64,000 nucleotides of DNA from Candidatus Fluviicola riflensis (GCA_002243285.1 CP022585.1:248001-312000), one strand, 5' to 3'. Counted from the stretch's first letter, positions 36,889 to 46,577 are shown. The notes: a model not told the origin generated them from the sequence alone. Program-made: numbers and translations.

Positions 36889-37362
36889 ATGAAACACACC
36901 CTCACGGTACAGTACGAAATCATTGAACACTGGTCTGAACTGAATGAACAGGAACAGTTATTGGTGAAAAAAGCGCAGGAAGCATCGTTAAAAGCGTATG
37001 CACCTTATAGCAATTTTCTGGTCGGAGCAAGTGTGTTGTTGCAAAACGGTGAGATCGTCACCGGAAACAACCAGGAGAATATTGCTTATCCTTCGGGCTT
37101 GTGCGCTGAGCGCGTAGCCTTGTTTTACGTTGGCGCCAATTATCCCGATCAGGCTGTTCAAACACTTGTGGTAGTGGCAAAAGGCACGTTGGTAAAACCA
37201 GAAGATTGTATTTCGCCTTGCGGTTCTTGTCGGCAAGTGATCGCTGAAAGTGAGTTCCGCCAAAAAAGACCTATCCGAATGATTTTGGTAGCGCAGAACG
37301 GTCGCACTTTTGTGTTTGATAAAGCGTCAGATTTACTCGTATTTCCCTTTGGAATGGATTGA
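36889..37362 (+). CDS. cdd: Cytidine deaminase
   Basis: Deaminates cytidine and deoxycytidine to uridine forms in pyrimidine salvage. The 157-residue protein is the small homotetrameric type. The zinc site is complete: C72-A-E74 (with Glu as proton shuttle) and PCGSC (Cys111, Cys114). YAPYSNFLVGA and NQENIAYPSG bind the nucleoside. ATG start at 36889. The next gene, meaB, follows after 6 nt and is probably co-transcribed. Confidence 0.95.
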   Translation: MKHTLTVQYEIIEHWSELNEQEQLLVKKAQEASLKAYAPYSNFLVGASVLLQNGEIVTGNNQENIAYPSGLCAERVALFYVGANYPDQAVQTLVVVAKGTLVKPEDCISPCGSCRQVIAESEFRQKRPIRMILVAQNGRTFVFDKASDLLVFPFGMD

Positions 37363-37368
37363 TAAACG

Positions 37369-38397
37369 ATGAATGAGCAAAAAATAAACGATTGGCTTGC
37401 TTCCCGGAAGCAATTGCGTGAAAACAGGAATGCTGTTTCGTTGTTTGAAGCATTACGTTCCGGAAACAGGACTGCGCTCAGTTCATCGATTACGTTGCTC
37501 GAAAGTTCATTGGAAAAAGACCGCGAAATGGCCGCTGCGATTATTCGATTGTGCTTGCCTTTTTCGGGAAATTCAATGCGTATTGGCATTACCGGAGTTC
37601 CTGGAGTGGGAAAAAGTTCGTTCATCGAGCGGTTTGGAATGGAACTGATCAAAGAAGGAAAACGGCTTGCTGTTCTGGCAATCGATCCTACCAGCGAGCG
37701 CACCGGTGGAAGCATCTTGGGCGATAAAACGCGCATGCAGCAGCTTTCGCAGGAAGAAAACGCCTTTATCAGGCCTTCAGCAGCCGGAAATACGCTTGGT
37801 GGCGTGGCACGCAAAACCCGTGAAACGATTATTCTGTGCGAAGCGGCCGGTTACGATACCGTGTTGGTAGAAACTGTTGGAGTAGGGCAATCGGAAACGA
37901 TGGTGCATTCGATGGTTGATTTTTTCCTGTTGTTGTTATTGGCCGGTGCCGGAGACGAATTGCAGGGCATCAAACGCGGAATTATGGAAATGGCCGATGG
38001 ACTGGCTGTCACAAAAGCCGATGGTGATAACGACAAACGTGCTAAACTGGCACAACGCGAATTAAAAAATGCGATTCATTTATTTCCGCCGACCACATCG
38101 GGTTGGATTCCCGAAGTACACACCTGTAGTTCCGTGACCGGAGAGCAGATTGATGAAGTTCGTAACATGATTTTTCGCTTCGAGGAACATGCCAAAATCA
38201 AAGGAGCATTTCAGCAAAAGCGTAAGGATCAGGACCGTAACTGGATGCACGAAACATTGCGTTCGCTGCTGCTCGAAGGTTTGTATCTGGACCCTGTGAT
38301 TCATCAGCGAATGCTGGAAATGGAAGAAGCTGTCAGGTCAGGAAAGATCTCAGCTTTCGAAGCGGCAGAATTTATTTATCATCTATACAAAAAGTAA
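37369..38397 (+). CDS. meaB: Methylmalonyl-CoA mutase-associated GTPase (G-protein chaperone)
   Basis: G3E-family GTPase that loads and protects the adenosylcobalamin cofactor of methylmalonyl-CoA mutase. The 342-residue protein has Walker A GVPGVGKSS (about 76-84), the switch region DPTSERTGGSILGDKTRM, ETVGVGQSE (G3) and a TKADGDN base-recognition motif. A C-terminal dimerisation arm is present. The mutase subunits are not in this window, so the link is by family only. ATG start at 37369, 6 nt after cdd. Confidence 0.92.
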   Translation: MNEQKINDWLASRKQLRENRNAVSLFEALRSGNRTALSSSITLLESSLEKDREMAAAIIRLCLPFSGNSMRIGITGVPGVGKSSFIERFGMELIKEGKRLAVLAIDPTSERTGGSILGDKTRMQQLSQEENAFIRPSAAGNTLGGVARKTRETIILCEAAGYDTVLVETVGVGQSETMVHSMVDFFLLLLLAGAGDELQGIKRGIMEMADGLAVTKADGDNDKRAKLAQRELKNAIHLFPPTTSGWIPEVHTCSSVTGEQIDEVRNMIFRFEEHAKIKGAFQQKRKDQDRNWMHETLRSLLLEGLYLDPVIHQRMLEMEEAVRSGKISAFEAAEFIYHLYKK

Positions 38398-38408
38398 GGA
38401 TAAGGCAT

Positions 38409-38416
38409 TATTTTTG
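38409..38416 (+). promoter_or_regulatory. TAnnTTTG -7 box of the glycine-rich protein gene
   Basis: TATTTTTG matches the consensus 31 nt before the ATG at 38448, in the short gap after meaB. Confidence 0.5.
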
Positions 38417-38447
38417 CAGGCAACCGATGTCTGAAAAATAATAGAAC

Positions 38448-39746
38448 ATGTATTTCCGCCTAAGTCTTGCCGCCTTGTTATTGGCTTTTTCTGCCAGTGC
38501 CCAATTAAACCGTTTCCAAAAAGTTGAGTGGATTGTGCGTCCATCTGCTGGTTTGAATACTACTTTCCTTGTCGATTTTAAGTTAACGAGTACCAAAGGA
38601 AAGACAGTGTTAATTGAACACAATACGGATGTTTTCAAATGGGATGCGTTTACCTTCAAAAGTGATCGTCCGATCGGATTTAACTACGGTGTAGGATTTT
38701 ATTACAACATGAATGATTTTGAAGGTGTTGACAGCATCCGGGTGGAAGCAACCTGCGAAAACGAAGCGCTAAATTCGGTGTTTTACATTCCTGTCAGGTA
38801 TTGTATAGCACTTGATCTTGCTGAAAAAAAGATGGTTTTCAATGAATATTTTTCACTTGATTGGATCATGATCATGAATACAGGAGAGCGGTTTGGATAT
38901 GATAAAAACTGGGTAAATCTAACGGGATTGATCAATGAATCGGATCCGAGATTTACGTTGGCGAACAATAATCTCAAAACCAATACCGCCGAACCATTTC
39001 GTTCCGGACTCATTCGATTCAGACATCCGAACCTGAAGCGACCGGTTTTTGAGTGGAAGATGCCGCTTGTGGTTTCCAATCAATTGAATCTTGATTTTTC
39101 GGGAGAGCCAGGCAGAGCAGGAAGAAACGGTCAAAACGGCACGCAACCCAGTCAATCGGGTGGTTATGGTGAGCCGGGCGAAAATGGATTGCCGGCAGAG
39201 AAATCCGTCACCGTTTTTGTGCGGTCCTATTCGTCTGATTCCATTCCGCTGGTGGAAGTGATTGCTATTTCCGATAACCGGCGCAAACATACGTTTATCA
39301 GCGCTGCCAACCCGAAAATAAACATCGATGCTTCCGGCGGACCAGGTGGTTCAGGTGGAAATGGTGGCAACGGGGCAAATGCGCAGCAAACTGAGAAAGC
39401 GTATGACCGGTTAAGCGGCGGATCGGGAGGCGTTGGCGGTTATGGCGGAAACGGTGGTAATGCGGGAACAGTTTTAATCCTGATTGACTCAAATCTGCGA
39501 CTTACGGAAAGCAATTTTTTCGTGAATACAAATGGTGGAGATGGCGGTTCTGCAGGAAATGCCGGAACCGGAGGAACAAATGATCGTGGAAATGACGGTT
39601 TGTTAGTCCGTGCGTTGGTTCGCAACGAGCGGGTGTCAGGCACAACAGGACTTCCGGGTCGAACGGGTAATTCCGGTGTTTCGACCTTCCGTTTTGTCAA
39701 TAGTGAATCGCTCGAAAACAAACTCAAAGAAACCGGCTTTAAGTAA
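38448..39746 (+). CDS. Exported protein with collagen-like glycine-rich stretches
   Basis: A 432-residue protein of unknown function with a signal peptide (about 1-19, ending ASAQ). Residues about 20-215 look like a globular beta-domain. The second half alternates normal strands with glycine-rich runs of the Gly-x-y kind: GEPGRAGRNGQNG (about 219-231), GGPGGSGGNGGNG and GGSGGVGGYGGNGGNAG (about 295-345), and GGDGGSAGNAGTGG (about 363-376). There is no T9SS sorting domain that I can recognise. Codon choice is similar to its neighbours. It is followed closely by the S4-domain gene. Confidence 0.75.
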   Translation: MYFRLSLAALLLAFSASAQLNRFQKVEWIVRPSAGLNTTFLVDFKLTSTKGKTVLIEHNTDVFKWDAFTFKSDRPIGFNYGVGFYYNMNDFEGVDSIRVEATCENEALNSVFYIPVRYCIALDLAEKKMVFNEYFSLDWIMIMNTGERFGYDKNWVNLTGLINESDPRFTLANNNLKTNTAEPFRSGLIRFRHPNLKRPVFEWKMPLVVSNQLNLDFSGEPGRAGRNGQNGTQPSQSGGYGEPGENGLPAEKSVTVFVRSYSSDSIPLVEVIAISDNRRKHTFISAANPKINIDASGGPGGSGGNGGNGANAQQTEKAYDRLSGGSGGVGGYGGNGGNAGTVLILIDSNLRLTESNFFVNTNGGDGGSAGNAGTGGTNDRGNDGLLVRALVRNERVSGTTGLPGRTGNSGVSTFRFVNSESLENKLKETGFK

Positions 39747-39752
39747 AACAGT

Positions 39753-39760
39753 TAACTTTG
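39753..39760 (+). promoter_or_regulatory. TAnnTTTG -7 box abutting the S4-domain gene
   Basis: TAACTTTG is followed by four bases (GACC) and the ATG at 39765, which predicts a leaderless mRNA. Confidence 0.55.
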
Positions 39761-39764
39761 GACC

Positions 39765-39980
39765 ATGGAAGAAATCACATTTACCATCGAAGGCCCTTAC
39801 ATTGAGTTGCTGGCCCTGTTAAAGGCGACAAGCATCGCTCAAACAGGCGGACACGCGAAGTTTATCGTTGAAGACGGTGACGTTGTGCGCAACGGCGAGG
39901 TAGAAGAACGTAAACGGGCAAAGCTTGTTCCGGGTGATATTCTCGAAATAGGCGGAGAAATCCGGATTTTCCTGAAATGA
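39765..39980 (+). CDS. Small S4-domain RNA-binding protein
   Basis: A 71-residue protein that consists only of an S4-like RNA-binding fold of the YbcJ/YaaA kind: IELLALLKATSIAQTGGHAKFIVEDGDVVRNGEVEERKRAKLVPGD is its core (shown in pieces as IELLALLKAT, GGHAKFIVEDG, VRNGEVEERKRAKL). The VNGEVE.RK..K..PGD pattern is diagnostic of the fold. It probably binds structured RNA such as ribosomal RNA. ATG start at 39765. Confidence 0.9.
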   Translation: MEEITFTIEGPYIELLALLKATSIAQTGGHAKFIVEDGDVVRNGEVEERKRAKLVPGDILEIGGEIRIFLK

Positions 39981-40019
39981 TTTTAATCCACAGTTGAATC
40001 AGGTAGTCATAAACTATTT

Positions 40020-40133
40020 GCCACGGATTTTCACAGATATCCTATTCAGTCGAAACACTATCAAAAGAATGCATAAGCATTCTTAGTCCGTGCTAATCAG
40101 CGACACCGTGCCAGCCTCAGGGTGATCTGTGGC
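40020..40133. repeat. Intergenic repeat with CCACGGAT/ATCTGTGG ends
   Basis: GCCACGGATTTTCACAGAT at the left and GATCTGTGGC at 40124-40133 form imperfect inverted ends. A perfect 7-bp hairpin (40066-40072 with 40077-40083) sits inside. It resembles the CCACGAAT elements at 62.3 and 63.8 kb and lies between the S4-domain gene and a convergent gene. Confidence 0.6.
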
Positions 40134-40183
40134 TGCCTTTTTTTACTGTAATTTTGAAAGAAAAGTGGATAAATACGATGAGT

Positions 40184-40714
40184 CTAGAACAACTCCTGGA
40201 ATTCCTTTTTTAAATACTCAATCGTGATTTCGGTGGGCAAAGTCCCCACTTCCGCTACGATCTCGAATATCTTTCCTGCCAGATCGGTTCCTGTAGAAGT
40301 AGCCTGCATTTGGTTTCCGGCAATATTGATGATCTTAATTGTTTCTTCTTTTGAATTACGCAACATTTCCCAGGCTTGTGGTGAAATAAATAATTGCTGC
40401 GAAACATTGTGATCGTATTCCTCACGAATGGCCTGCAACAAATCACTTTGCATACGTTTTGCCGGGTGGCCGGGATTGTGGAGGCGCATCACCAAACTTC
40501 CGGGGTGAATCCGTTCCATCAACAATACCGCACGCTGATAAGCATCCACACGTGAAGGCAGAAAAAACTCCTGTCGTGAACGTTTTAATTCAATTTGCAG
40601 GTGTCTCACTTCCTTTTCTGATTGTTTGCGAAGGAAAAAGTAAGCGGTATAAAACACACCGGCAGCAGGAATCACCACCAATACAATACTTAAAATGAGT
40701 TCTGTGACAGACAT
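40184..40714 (-). CDS. Membrane-anchored coiled-coil protein of unknown function
   Basis: A 176-residue protein with one N-terminal transmembrane helix (about 5-28), a charged helical stretch likely to form a coiled coil (about 30-60, KQSEKEVRHLQIELKRSR) and a cytoplasmic helical domain (about 60-176, with FLPSRVDAYQRAVLLMERI and LFISPQAWEMLRNSKEE). I recall similar uncharacterised proteins in Bacteroidota but cannot name a function. ATG start at 40714. Confidence 0.75.
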   Translation of the reverse strand: MSVTELILSIVLVVIPAAGVFYTAYFFLRKQSEKEVRHLQIELKRSRQEFFLPSRVDAYQRAVLLMERIHPGSLVMRLHNPGHPAKRMQSDLLQAIREEYDHNVSQQLFISPQAWEMLRNSKEETIKIINIAGNQMQATSTGTDLAGKIFEIVAEVGTLPTEITIEYLKKEFQELF

Positions 40715-40789
40715 AATTGAATTTTTAATAAATATAGTTTTACAATCCGGATCAACGTTTAGATAATGCCTCTTTTAGGAAAAGTAACA

Positions 40790-41314
40790 TTAAACAAACC
40801 GTTCGTCGACCTCCATAACATTCCCGCAATTTTTGCAGGTACGCATTTCTTCGGAAGCGTAAAATTCCCGGAAGCGGGAAATGAAATCGTGCTCGATGTT
40901 TTCCAGTGGAAAGCGATAATGCGCCAATTCGGTATTGCATTTTTCGCAAAACCAAAACAACCCGTCGCTCAGATCGGTTCCTTTTCGCACGCGTTCGATT
41001 ACGAGTCCAACCGTGTTTTCTCCACGAATCGGTGAATGTGGAATATTGGCCGGCAACAAAAACATATCACCTTCTTTGATATGAATTTCTTTTGGTTTTC
41101 CTTCATGTTGAATGCGAACCATAATATCACCTTCGAGCTGATAGAACAACTCTTCGCTTTCATTGTAATGATAATCCTTACGTGCATTTGGCCCGCCAAC
41201 GATCATAACAATGAAATCACCTGCCTCTTTGTACAAGTTTTTATTCCCGATTGGTGGTTTTAATAAATCGCGGTTTTCGTCGATCCATTGCTGTAAATTA
41301 AACGGAGCCATCAT
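40790..41314 (-). CDS. 3-hydroxyanthranilate 3,4-dioxygenase
   Basis: Fe(II) cupin enzyme of the kynurenine pathway that opens 3-hydroxyanthranilate to the precursor of quinolinate, hence toward NAD or tryptophan breakdown. The 174-residue protein has iron ligands His49, Glu55 (DYHYNESEELFYQLEG) and His93 (IPHSPIRG). The C-terminal rubredoxin-like iron site of the bacterial form is complete (Cys123, Cys126, Cys160, Cys163). Two adjacent ATG codons (41314, 41311) could serve as start. No other kynurenine gene is nearby. Confidence 0.93.
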   Translation of the reverse strand: MMAPFNLQQWIDENRDLLKPPIGNKNLYKEAGDFIVMIVGGPNARKDYHYNESEELFYQLEGDIMVRIQHEGKPKEIHIKEGDMFLLPANIPHSPIRGENTVGLVIERVRKGTDLSDGLFWFCEKCNTELAHYRFPLENIEHDFISRFREFYASEEMRTCKNCGNVMEVDERFV

Positions 41315-41420
41315 ACGTATTCAATTTGTTTCAAAAATAACGGTTCATTTTGCCAAATGCAATCAAATAATACAAGAAAGCATGATAACCGCAATCAGAA
41401 TCTCAATCATGCCCGGATTT

Positions 41421-41461
41421 AAAAAAACAAACCCCGCTGATCATGGACCAGCGGGGTTTTT
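41421..41461 (-). terminator. Intrinsic terminator of the 1606-aa T9SS cargo gene
   Basis: On the minus strand an 11-bp GC-rich stem (41449-41459 with 41429-41439) is followed by a T-rich run (41421-41430). It lies 22 nt after the stop at 41482. Confidence 0.88.
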
Positions 41462-41481
41462 ATTGAGTTTTCCTATTGTGA

Positions 41482-44400
41482 TTATTGAATCACTACGCGG
41501 AATACTTTTTCAGCCTGGTCATTAGAAAGCTTGATGAAATAAACACCAGTTTCCATGTTGTTCAGGTTGATTTCAGTTGTTTGAGCTGCTTTTACACCGT
41601 TGCTCACTTCTTTGATCAATCGACCGTTTGCATCTGTTACTACATAATCAAATGATTGTGTTGCATCAGAGGCAATAAATACGGTTCCTTCAGAAGGATT
41701 CGGGAATAAAGACACGCCGTAGAACAATTCGTCAGCCACTTCTAAGTAGTTACAAGTAGCAAGTACGTTCACTACAACATTTGCAGTATCATCCGGACAC
41801 ACACCGTTTCCGGCAATGTAATCGTAGTTGAACTGTCCTGCGATGTCAGAAGTAACAATAGCTGAAGAAGCGATTGCGTTGTTGCTTGGGTCATACCATG
41901 TACCGTTCAAATCAGCCGTACCAGTCAAACCAGACAACAAATCGATTGGTTCGTTACGACAAGCGGTGATAGAACCGTCGTCACCTGCATCAGATGGCGG
42001 GAACACGTGTACTTGTGTAATGATTGAATCGTAAGCACAACCATCGGTAACACGGTACTGGAAGTCGAAGATATCGTAAGCCAAACCTGTTGAAGTAAAG
42101 TCTGCACCATTGATACTTGCATTTACCGCAGCGATATCAGAAGACCATACACCACCTGCGTTGTTACCGCTTACGGTAGTAAACAAGTCGATGTCAGATC
42201 CTGTACAGATATCAGTAACCGAGTTAGCTGTACCCGCTTCCAAAACAATTGGAGTGATGGTAATGCTGTAGTTACCTGTAGCCGCTGTAAAACCATCCTG
42301 CATCAAATAGTAGGTATTGCCCGGGGTTAATCCACACACAGTGAAGTTAGGAGCAAGACTAGGACCATCGATTTCGTTATCGTTGGCAGCTACAAGAGAG
42401 AATGTTGCGAAATCAGCACAGTCAGTTACTTCGTAGATACCAATCTGACCGTTGTAGTTGATGGCATTCCCATTCACACGTACCGATCCTGTGGCAGGAG
42501 CAACGAATGTAAACCACGTTGTACCATTCAATGTTGAGTTTGTCCAACCGGTAGTTACCTGGGCACCGTCAGCTGGCGGCGCGATAGGAGCTTCATTCAA
42601 TGAAACTGTAGCGCCTGTGTTGTTGAAGGTATAAAGAGTACCATCAACAGCTAAGTTTTCAGCAGCACAAACCGTGTCATTCGACAATGGCATCACCAAA
42701 GTGATTGGACCTGCATATGAAGAAGTATCGTTTGTACCAGCACAAAGCGCTTGTACGTATACTTCATAAACACCACCAGCCAATAGACCAGCATCAGGAA
42801 TTGTATCAGCAAAGTTGATGCCTGTAGCTGGTACTTCCGTACCATCGTAAGCACCACCGTTTCCGGCCATTACATAACTGATGTTGAAACCAGTAACAGG
42901 GTAAGTAGAACTACTTTCAGTCCAGTTCCATGCTACTTCAAGAGAATCTACGTCAGTAGCACCAGTAAGGGTAGAAGGAATAGAACAGTATGGCAATGTT
43001 GTGAAGTTGAACAACAAACCAGGACTTGTTAAACCGTCAGCAGCACATTCAGAGTAGATGTATACATCGTACTCAGTCAATTGTGTCAATGTACCACCGA
43101 ATGAAGCGTCAGAAGTTAAAGTAAGATCAAATGTATCAATAGCCTGACCAGCAATAGTAGGATCAAAACCTGCAAGACCATAAACAAGCGTCCAATCAAC
43201 CTCACCGTACAAACCTGCATCCCAATCAAGGATTGCATCGTCAGCAAAGATCAATGAAGTTAAGTTTGTTGGGTTTGGACACAACTCGTTGTACAAGTGT
43301 ACACAAGCATTCGTAGAAAGGTAAGTAGCGTTGTTGGTACTCACTACAACGTTTCCGTTAGGAGTGATCGCACCGATTTCAGCATCAGCACCATTGTCCC
43401 AAGCCACATTATTAAACATTACGTCCTGGTATACATAATATACATCACCACTTTCTTCTACGATCAACTCGAAAGTTGAACCGTCTGTAGCAGCAGGGAA
43501 TGTATAGTGAGAAAGATCTTTCCACATGATGATCAACTGGCGGTTTGGAGCAACTCCAACACTTTCCCAGAATACGCCACCACTAGCCTCAGCTGTGTTC
43601 AAATCCTGAGCAAACGGGAAGAATCCGTTACCAAAAGCAGTGTATCCAACGTTACCTACAAGAGTGTTGAACAATACACCACCGTTGTTACCAACAGTAA
43701 TTGTATTCACAGTTGTACCGTTAACGTTCCATGCCCATGGCAAAGTAACACCGGCTTCAGAGTCGTCTGTTAAGGCAAGGTCAGTACCACTTGTGCTGAT
43801 GTCAACAAAAGCAGGACCACATTGGTTGTCGTATGTATAGAAACCAGGATCTGTAGCGAATGTAAAAGCAGCGGACGTATCAGAACCCGGAGCACAATCA
43901 GCAAATACGTAAAAATCATAAGATGTATTTGCTGTTAAAACGCCTGTAAGATTATAAGGGTTCGTAACAGCAGAAATTGTTATTCCTGAAGTTACAGGAT
44001 CAAAACCGGTAGGACCATAAATGATTGTCCATGAACTTTCCGATCCCTGAGCTGTCCAGCCTAAAGTAGCATTGTAATAAGTGATGTTTGTTGCATTTAA
44101 TGCAAGAGGCGCCGAAGGTTCTGCGACAATTACAGCAATTGGGGAACTTAATAACATTCCTGCATCGCGAATAACAACACTATAGGTTCCCGCAGTCAAA
44201 TCGGTTGGAATTGGTCCGAAAGCACCACCATTAACTGAATACTCGAAAGGAGCAGTTCCACATTCAACAGTTCCGAGTGTAAATGATCCGTCATTCAATG
44301 CGTTACAAGTAGCATCAACAGGGATAAGTGCCGCATTTACGTCAGCCACATTTACAGTAACCAATTCAGTACCGGCACTATAGCAACCTCCCAGTTGAGA

Positions 44401-46302
44401 AGCAGCATAAAAACTATAAGAGCCATTCACAGCTGTAGGCAAAACGGATGTTCCGATTACTTCAAATGGTGATCCTGTACCAAGTAGGTTTCCACCGCTG
44501 GAAGCATCAAACCAAGCAGCAGTAGCAGCTACCGGAATTTGGTAATGAACAATCCCGTTAAACGTACGACCAGCATTTACACCACCAAACAACGAACAAA
44601 GTCCTGCACCTGTAGTAATTGTAAGGTCTGCATTACTATAGGTTGTTGCAAGGGATGAATACTGTGCATCATAATTCACATAGATAGCATATGTCGAGCT
44701 AGCCGGAATAGTTAAATCGGCAATATCAACGTTTGAGTTAGCCCCAGCAGTTCCTGTAATAGGGTACGTACCAATCAAGGTCCAAGCTCCCGCTGTAGTT
44801 TCACTACCCAAATAGGTTCCTGTTTTGTAATAAACGGAAACGTTTTGTGTATTGGTAACTTCGGGTGTAACATCCAAACTGGTTAATATTATTGAATTGG
44901 TGTTTGTAGTTATGTTGAACATATTTCCACCACTACAACCGTTTCCTCCAACTTGAGTTGTAGCCAACGAAGCATTTGTTAAAGAAAGAGCATTGGCCGA
45001 AATCATGGCACTTGATGCTCCTGAACAGATGTTCAAAACATTCGTTGTAACAGTTGGGTTAAGTGGAATTTGCGTATCTACAGTTACCGCAAGACCTGTT
45101 GTATTCGACCAGCACTGTGTCGCTGTTTCATAAGCAGCCACATAGTATGTTCCAGATGTTGTTGCATTGTAAGTAGCACTTGCATTTAACGAGTTATCTG
45201 TTCCACCCATTGTTGTTCCCTGCCAATAATATTCATAACCTACAGGAGCTGCAGTAACAGATAGTATTGATCCTGCAGGAGCACAAGAAGGATTTATATC
45301 TGCGGTTGGAGCAGGAGGCGCTGTTGCCAAAGGGAAATTACTTACCGTAATGGAAGATGAATTGTAAGACCAAGCTAACGTGACTGTATTATAAGCCCGG
45401 GCATAATAAGTTCCGTTGGCAAATACAGTGTAAGGTCCTACATACGGATCAGCCATGCTTGTACCGCTAGCTGATGTTTGCCAATACCAAGTGACATTTG
45501 CCGGAGGCGGACCTGCCAAATCAATATTTGTACCTAAATTACATGTAGGCGGTGTTGGATCTTGTGTAGGAGTTGGAGGAGTTGGAGGCGGACCTTCCCA
45601 TGTAAATGTAAGACCGGAAGTAGGTATAATTGCTGTGGTTAATGAGCAATTTGCTGCATTTGTACCACCCGCAGTAGTTGCAGTCCAATCTGTTGTAGTT
45701 GTACGGTTGTTAAAGTCTGCATTTGAAGCACCTCTTAAACCTACCTGGCGTGTTCTATTCGTTGCATTTTGAGTAAATGAACCATAGACTACATGAATCA
45801 AATTCGTTGTTTCGTCCAGTCGAATTTGAAAATTAACATCGTCACCAGCTGCGTTCCAGTTTCTGTAACTGGTCCATTGCACAACCAGTGTACGGTTCGG
45901 AGCAATTCCAATTGTTTCGTAACGCAATTCTCCGGTAGTGGTATTCCCTTGAAGGTCACCAGCCAAAGCAGCAATAACATTGTTGGTTGTACCCGTTGAA
46001 ATTGGCGTGTAAGAACTAGCAATGGTAGCACCTAATGCAATGAACCCATTGGATTGAGCACTGAATTGGGTATAGGTTGTTCCATCGTAAACGAAACTGA
46101 ATCCGATATTCAGGGCATTGAATCCGGTATCATCATTTGTTGCAACTCCCAAGACGTTACCACCGCTAATAGGAGTGTAAGTCCCATTACTTTGGGAGAA
46201 AGTATAAGTAGTGCTAACTTGGCCTATTGCATCATTGCAATACCAAAAAAGCATCAATAGGGACAAAAACATGTTTATCCCACGTTTGTAATAATTTTTC
46301 AT
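41482..46302 (-). CDS. Very large secreted protein with fibronectin III-like modules and T9SS type A sorting domain
   Basis: A 1606-residue exported protein. The ATG at 46302 starts a signal peptide (about 1-28, ending AIGQ); the frame extends two codons further to a TTG. The N-terminal domain (about 30-240: FSFVYDGTTYTQFSAQSNGFIALG, broken by me at this point) recurs at about residue 860 (LPWAWNVNGTTVNTITVGNNGG). Ig-like Cys-poor modules, several fibronectin type III-like modules (about 790, 1075 and 1160), a pre-peptidase C-terminal-like domain (about 1270-1400) and a type A sorting domain (about 1535-1606, SLFPNPSEGTVFIASD) follow. No enzyme motif was found. Probably a surface adhesin or matrix protein. 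Confidence 0.88.
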   Translation of the reverse strand: MKNYYKRGINMFLSLLMLFWYCNDAIGQVSTTYTFSQSNGTYTPISGGNVLGVATNDDTGFNALNIGFSFVYDGTTYTQFSAQSNGFIALGATIASSYTPISTGTTNNVIAALAGDLQGNTTTGELRYETIGIAPNRTLVVQWTSYRNWNAAGDDVNFQIRLDETTNLIHVVYGSFTQNATNRTRQVGLRGASNADFNNRTTTTDWTATTAGGTNAANCSLTTAIIPTSGLTFTWEGPPPTPPTPTQDPTPPTCNLGTNIDLAGPPPANVTWYWQTSASGTSMADPYVGPYTVFANGTYYARAYNTVTLAWSYNSSSITVSNFPLATAPPAPTADINPSCAPAGSILSVTAAPVGYEYYWQGTTMGGTDNSLNASATYNATTSGTYYVAAYETATQCWSNTTGLAVTVDTQIPLNPTVTTNVLNICSGASSAMISANALSLTNASLATTQVGGNGCSGGNMFNITTNTNSIILTSLDVTPEVTNTQNVSVYYKTGTYLGSETTAGAWTLIGTYPITGTAGANSNVDIADLTIPASSTYAIYVNYDAQYSSLATTYSNADLTITTGAGLCSLFGGVNAGRTFNGIVHYQIPVAATAAWFDASSGGNLLGTGSPFEVIGTSVLPTAVNGSYSFYAASQLGGCYSAGTELVTVNVADVNAALIPVDATCNALNDGSFTLGTVECGTAPFEYSVNGGAFGPIPTDLTAGTYSVVIRDAGMLLSSPIAVIVAEPSAPLALNATNITYYNATLGWTAQGSESSWTIIYGPTGFDPVTSGITISAVTNPYNLTGVLTANTSYDFYVFADCAPGSDTSAAFTFATDPGFYTYDNQCGPAFVDISTSGTDLALTDDSEAGVTLPWAWNVNGTTVNTITVGNNGGVLFNTLVGNVGYTAFGNGFFPFAQDLNTAEASGGVFWESVGVAPNRQLIIMWKDLSHYTFPAATDGSTFELIVEESGDVYYVYQDVMFNNVAWDNGADAEIGAITPNGNVVVSTNNATYLSTNACVHLYNELCPNPTNLTSLIFADDAILDWDAGLYGEVDWTLVYGLAGFDPTIAGQAIDTFDLTLTSDASFGGTLTQLTEYDVYIYSECAADGLTSPGLLFNFTTLPYCSIPSTLTGATDVDSLEVAWNWTESSSTYPVTGFNISYVMAGNGGAYDGTEVPATGINFADTIPDAGLLAGGVYEVYVQALCAGTNDTSSYAGPITLVMPLSNDTVCAAENLAVDGTLYTFNNTGATVSLNEAPIAPPADGAQVTTGWTNSTLNGTTWFTFVAPATGSVRVNGNAINYNGQIGIYEVTDCADFATFSLVAANDNEIDGPSLAPNFTVCGLTPGNTYYLMQDGFTAATGNYSITITPIVLEAGTANSVTDICTGSDIDLFTTVSGNNAGGVWSSDIAAVNASINGADFTSTGLAYDIFDFQYRVTDGCAYDSIITQVHVFPPSDAGDDGSITACRNEPIDLLSGLTGTADLNGTWYDPSNNAIASSAIVTSDIAGQFNYDYIAGNGVCPDDTANVVVNVLATCNYLEVADELFYGVSLFPNPSEGTVFIASDATQSFDYVVTDANGRLIKEVSNGVKAAQTTEINLNNMETGVYFIKLSNDQAEKVFRVVIQ

Positions 46303-46559
46303 AAGCAAATATAATTTACTGCAAGACTAGTTGATTTTATGTTAATATGATGGTATTAATTTTCATTTGTTTGTTCTGAATTAACATTTCAACCTTTTTT
46401 TTGTTTAAAGAGGCCATTAAAATGAATATTTACACAGATCTATCGAATAAATTAAAACATCTGATTGTGATCAATTTTATATTGCCTCATTTTTGCAACT
46501 TCTTTTCATTCCTTTCTTTCATATTATTTTAATGTTTTTTGAGTTTCAATCGCTTTGGT

Positions 46560-46567
46560 TACTTTCG
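46560..46567 (+). promoter_or_regulatory. -7-like box (TACTTTCG) of the SDR gene
   Basis: A one-base variant of TAnnTTTG. It is four bases from a GTG (46572) and ten from the ATG (46578) that are both in frame. Confidence 0.4.
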
Positions 46568-46577
46568 CAATGTGAAT

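Noticed and set aside
45455..45772. 105-codon antisense frame inside the 1606-aa cargo gene
   Set aside because: It is Val/Gly-rich antisense of a Thr/Pro/Ala-rich repeat region, a usual shadow of such genes.
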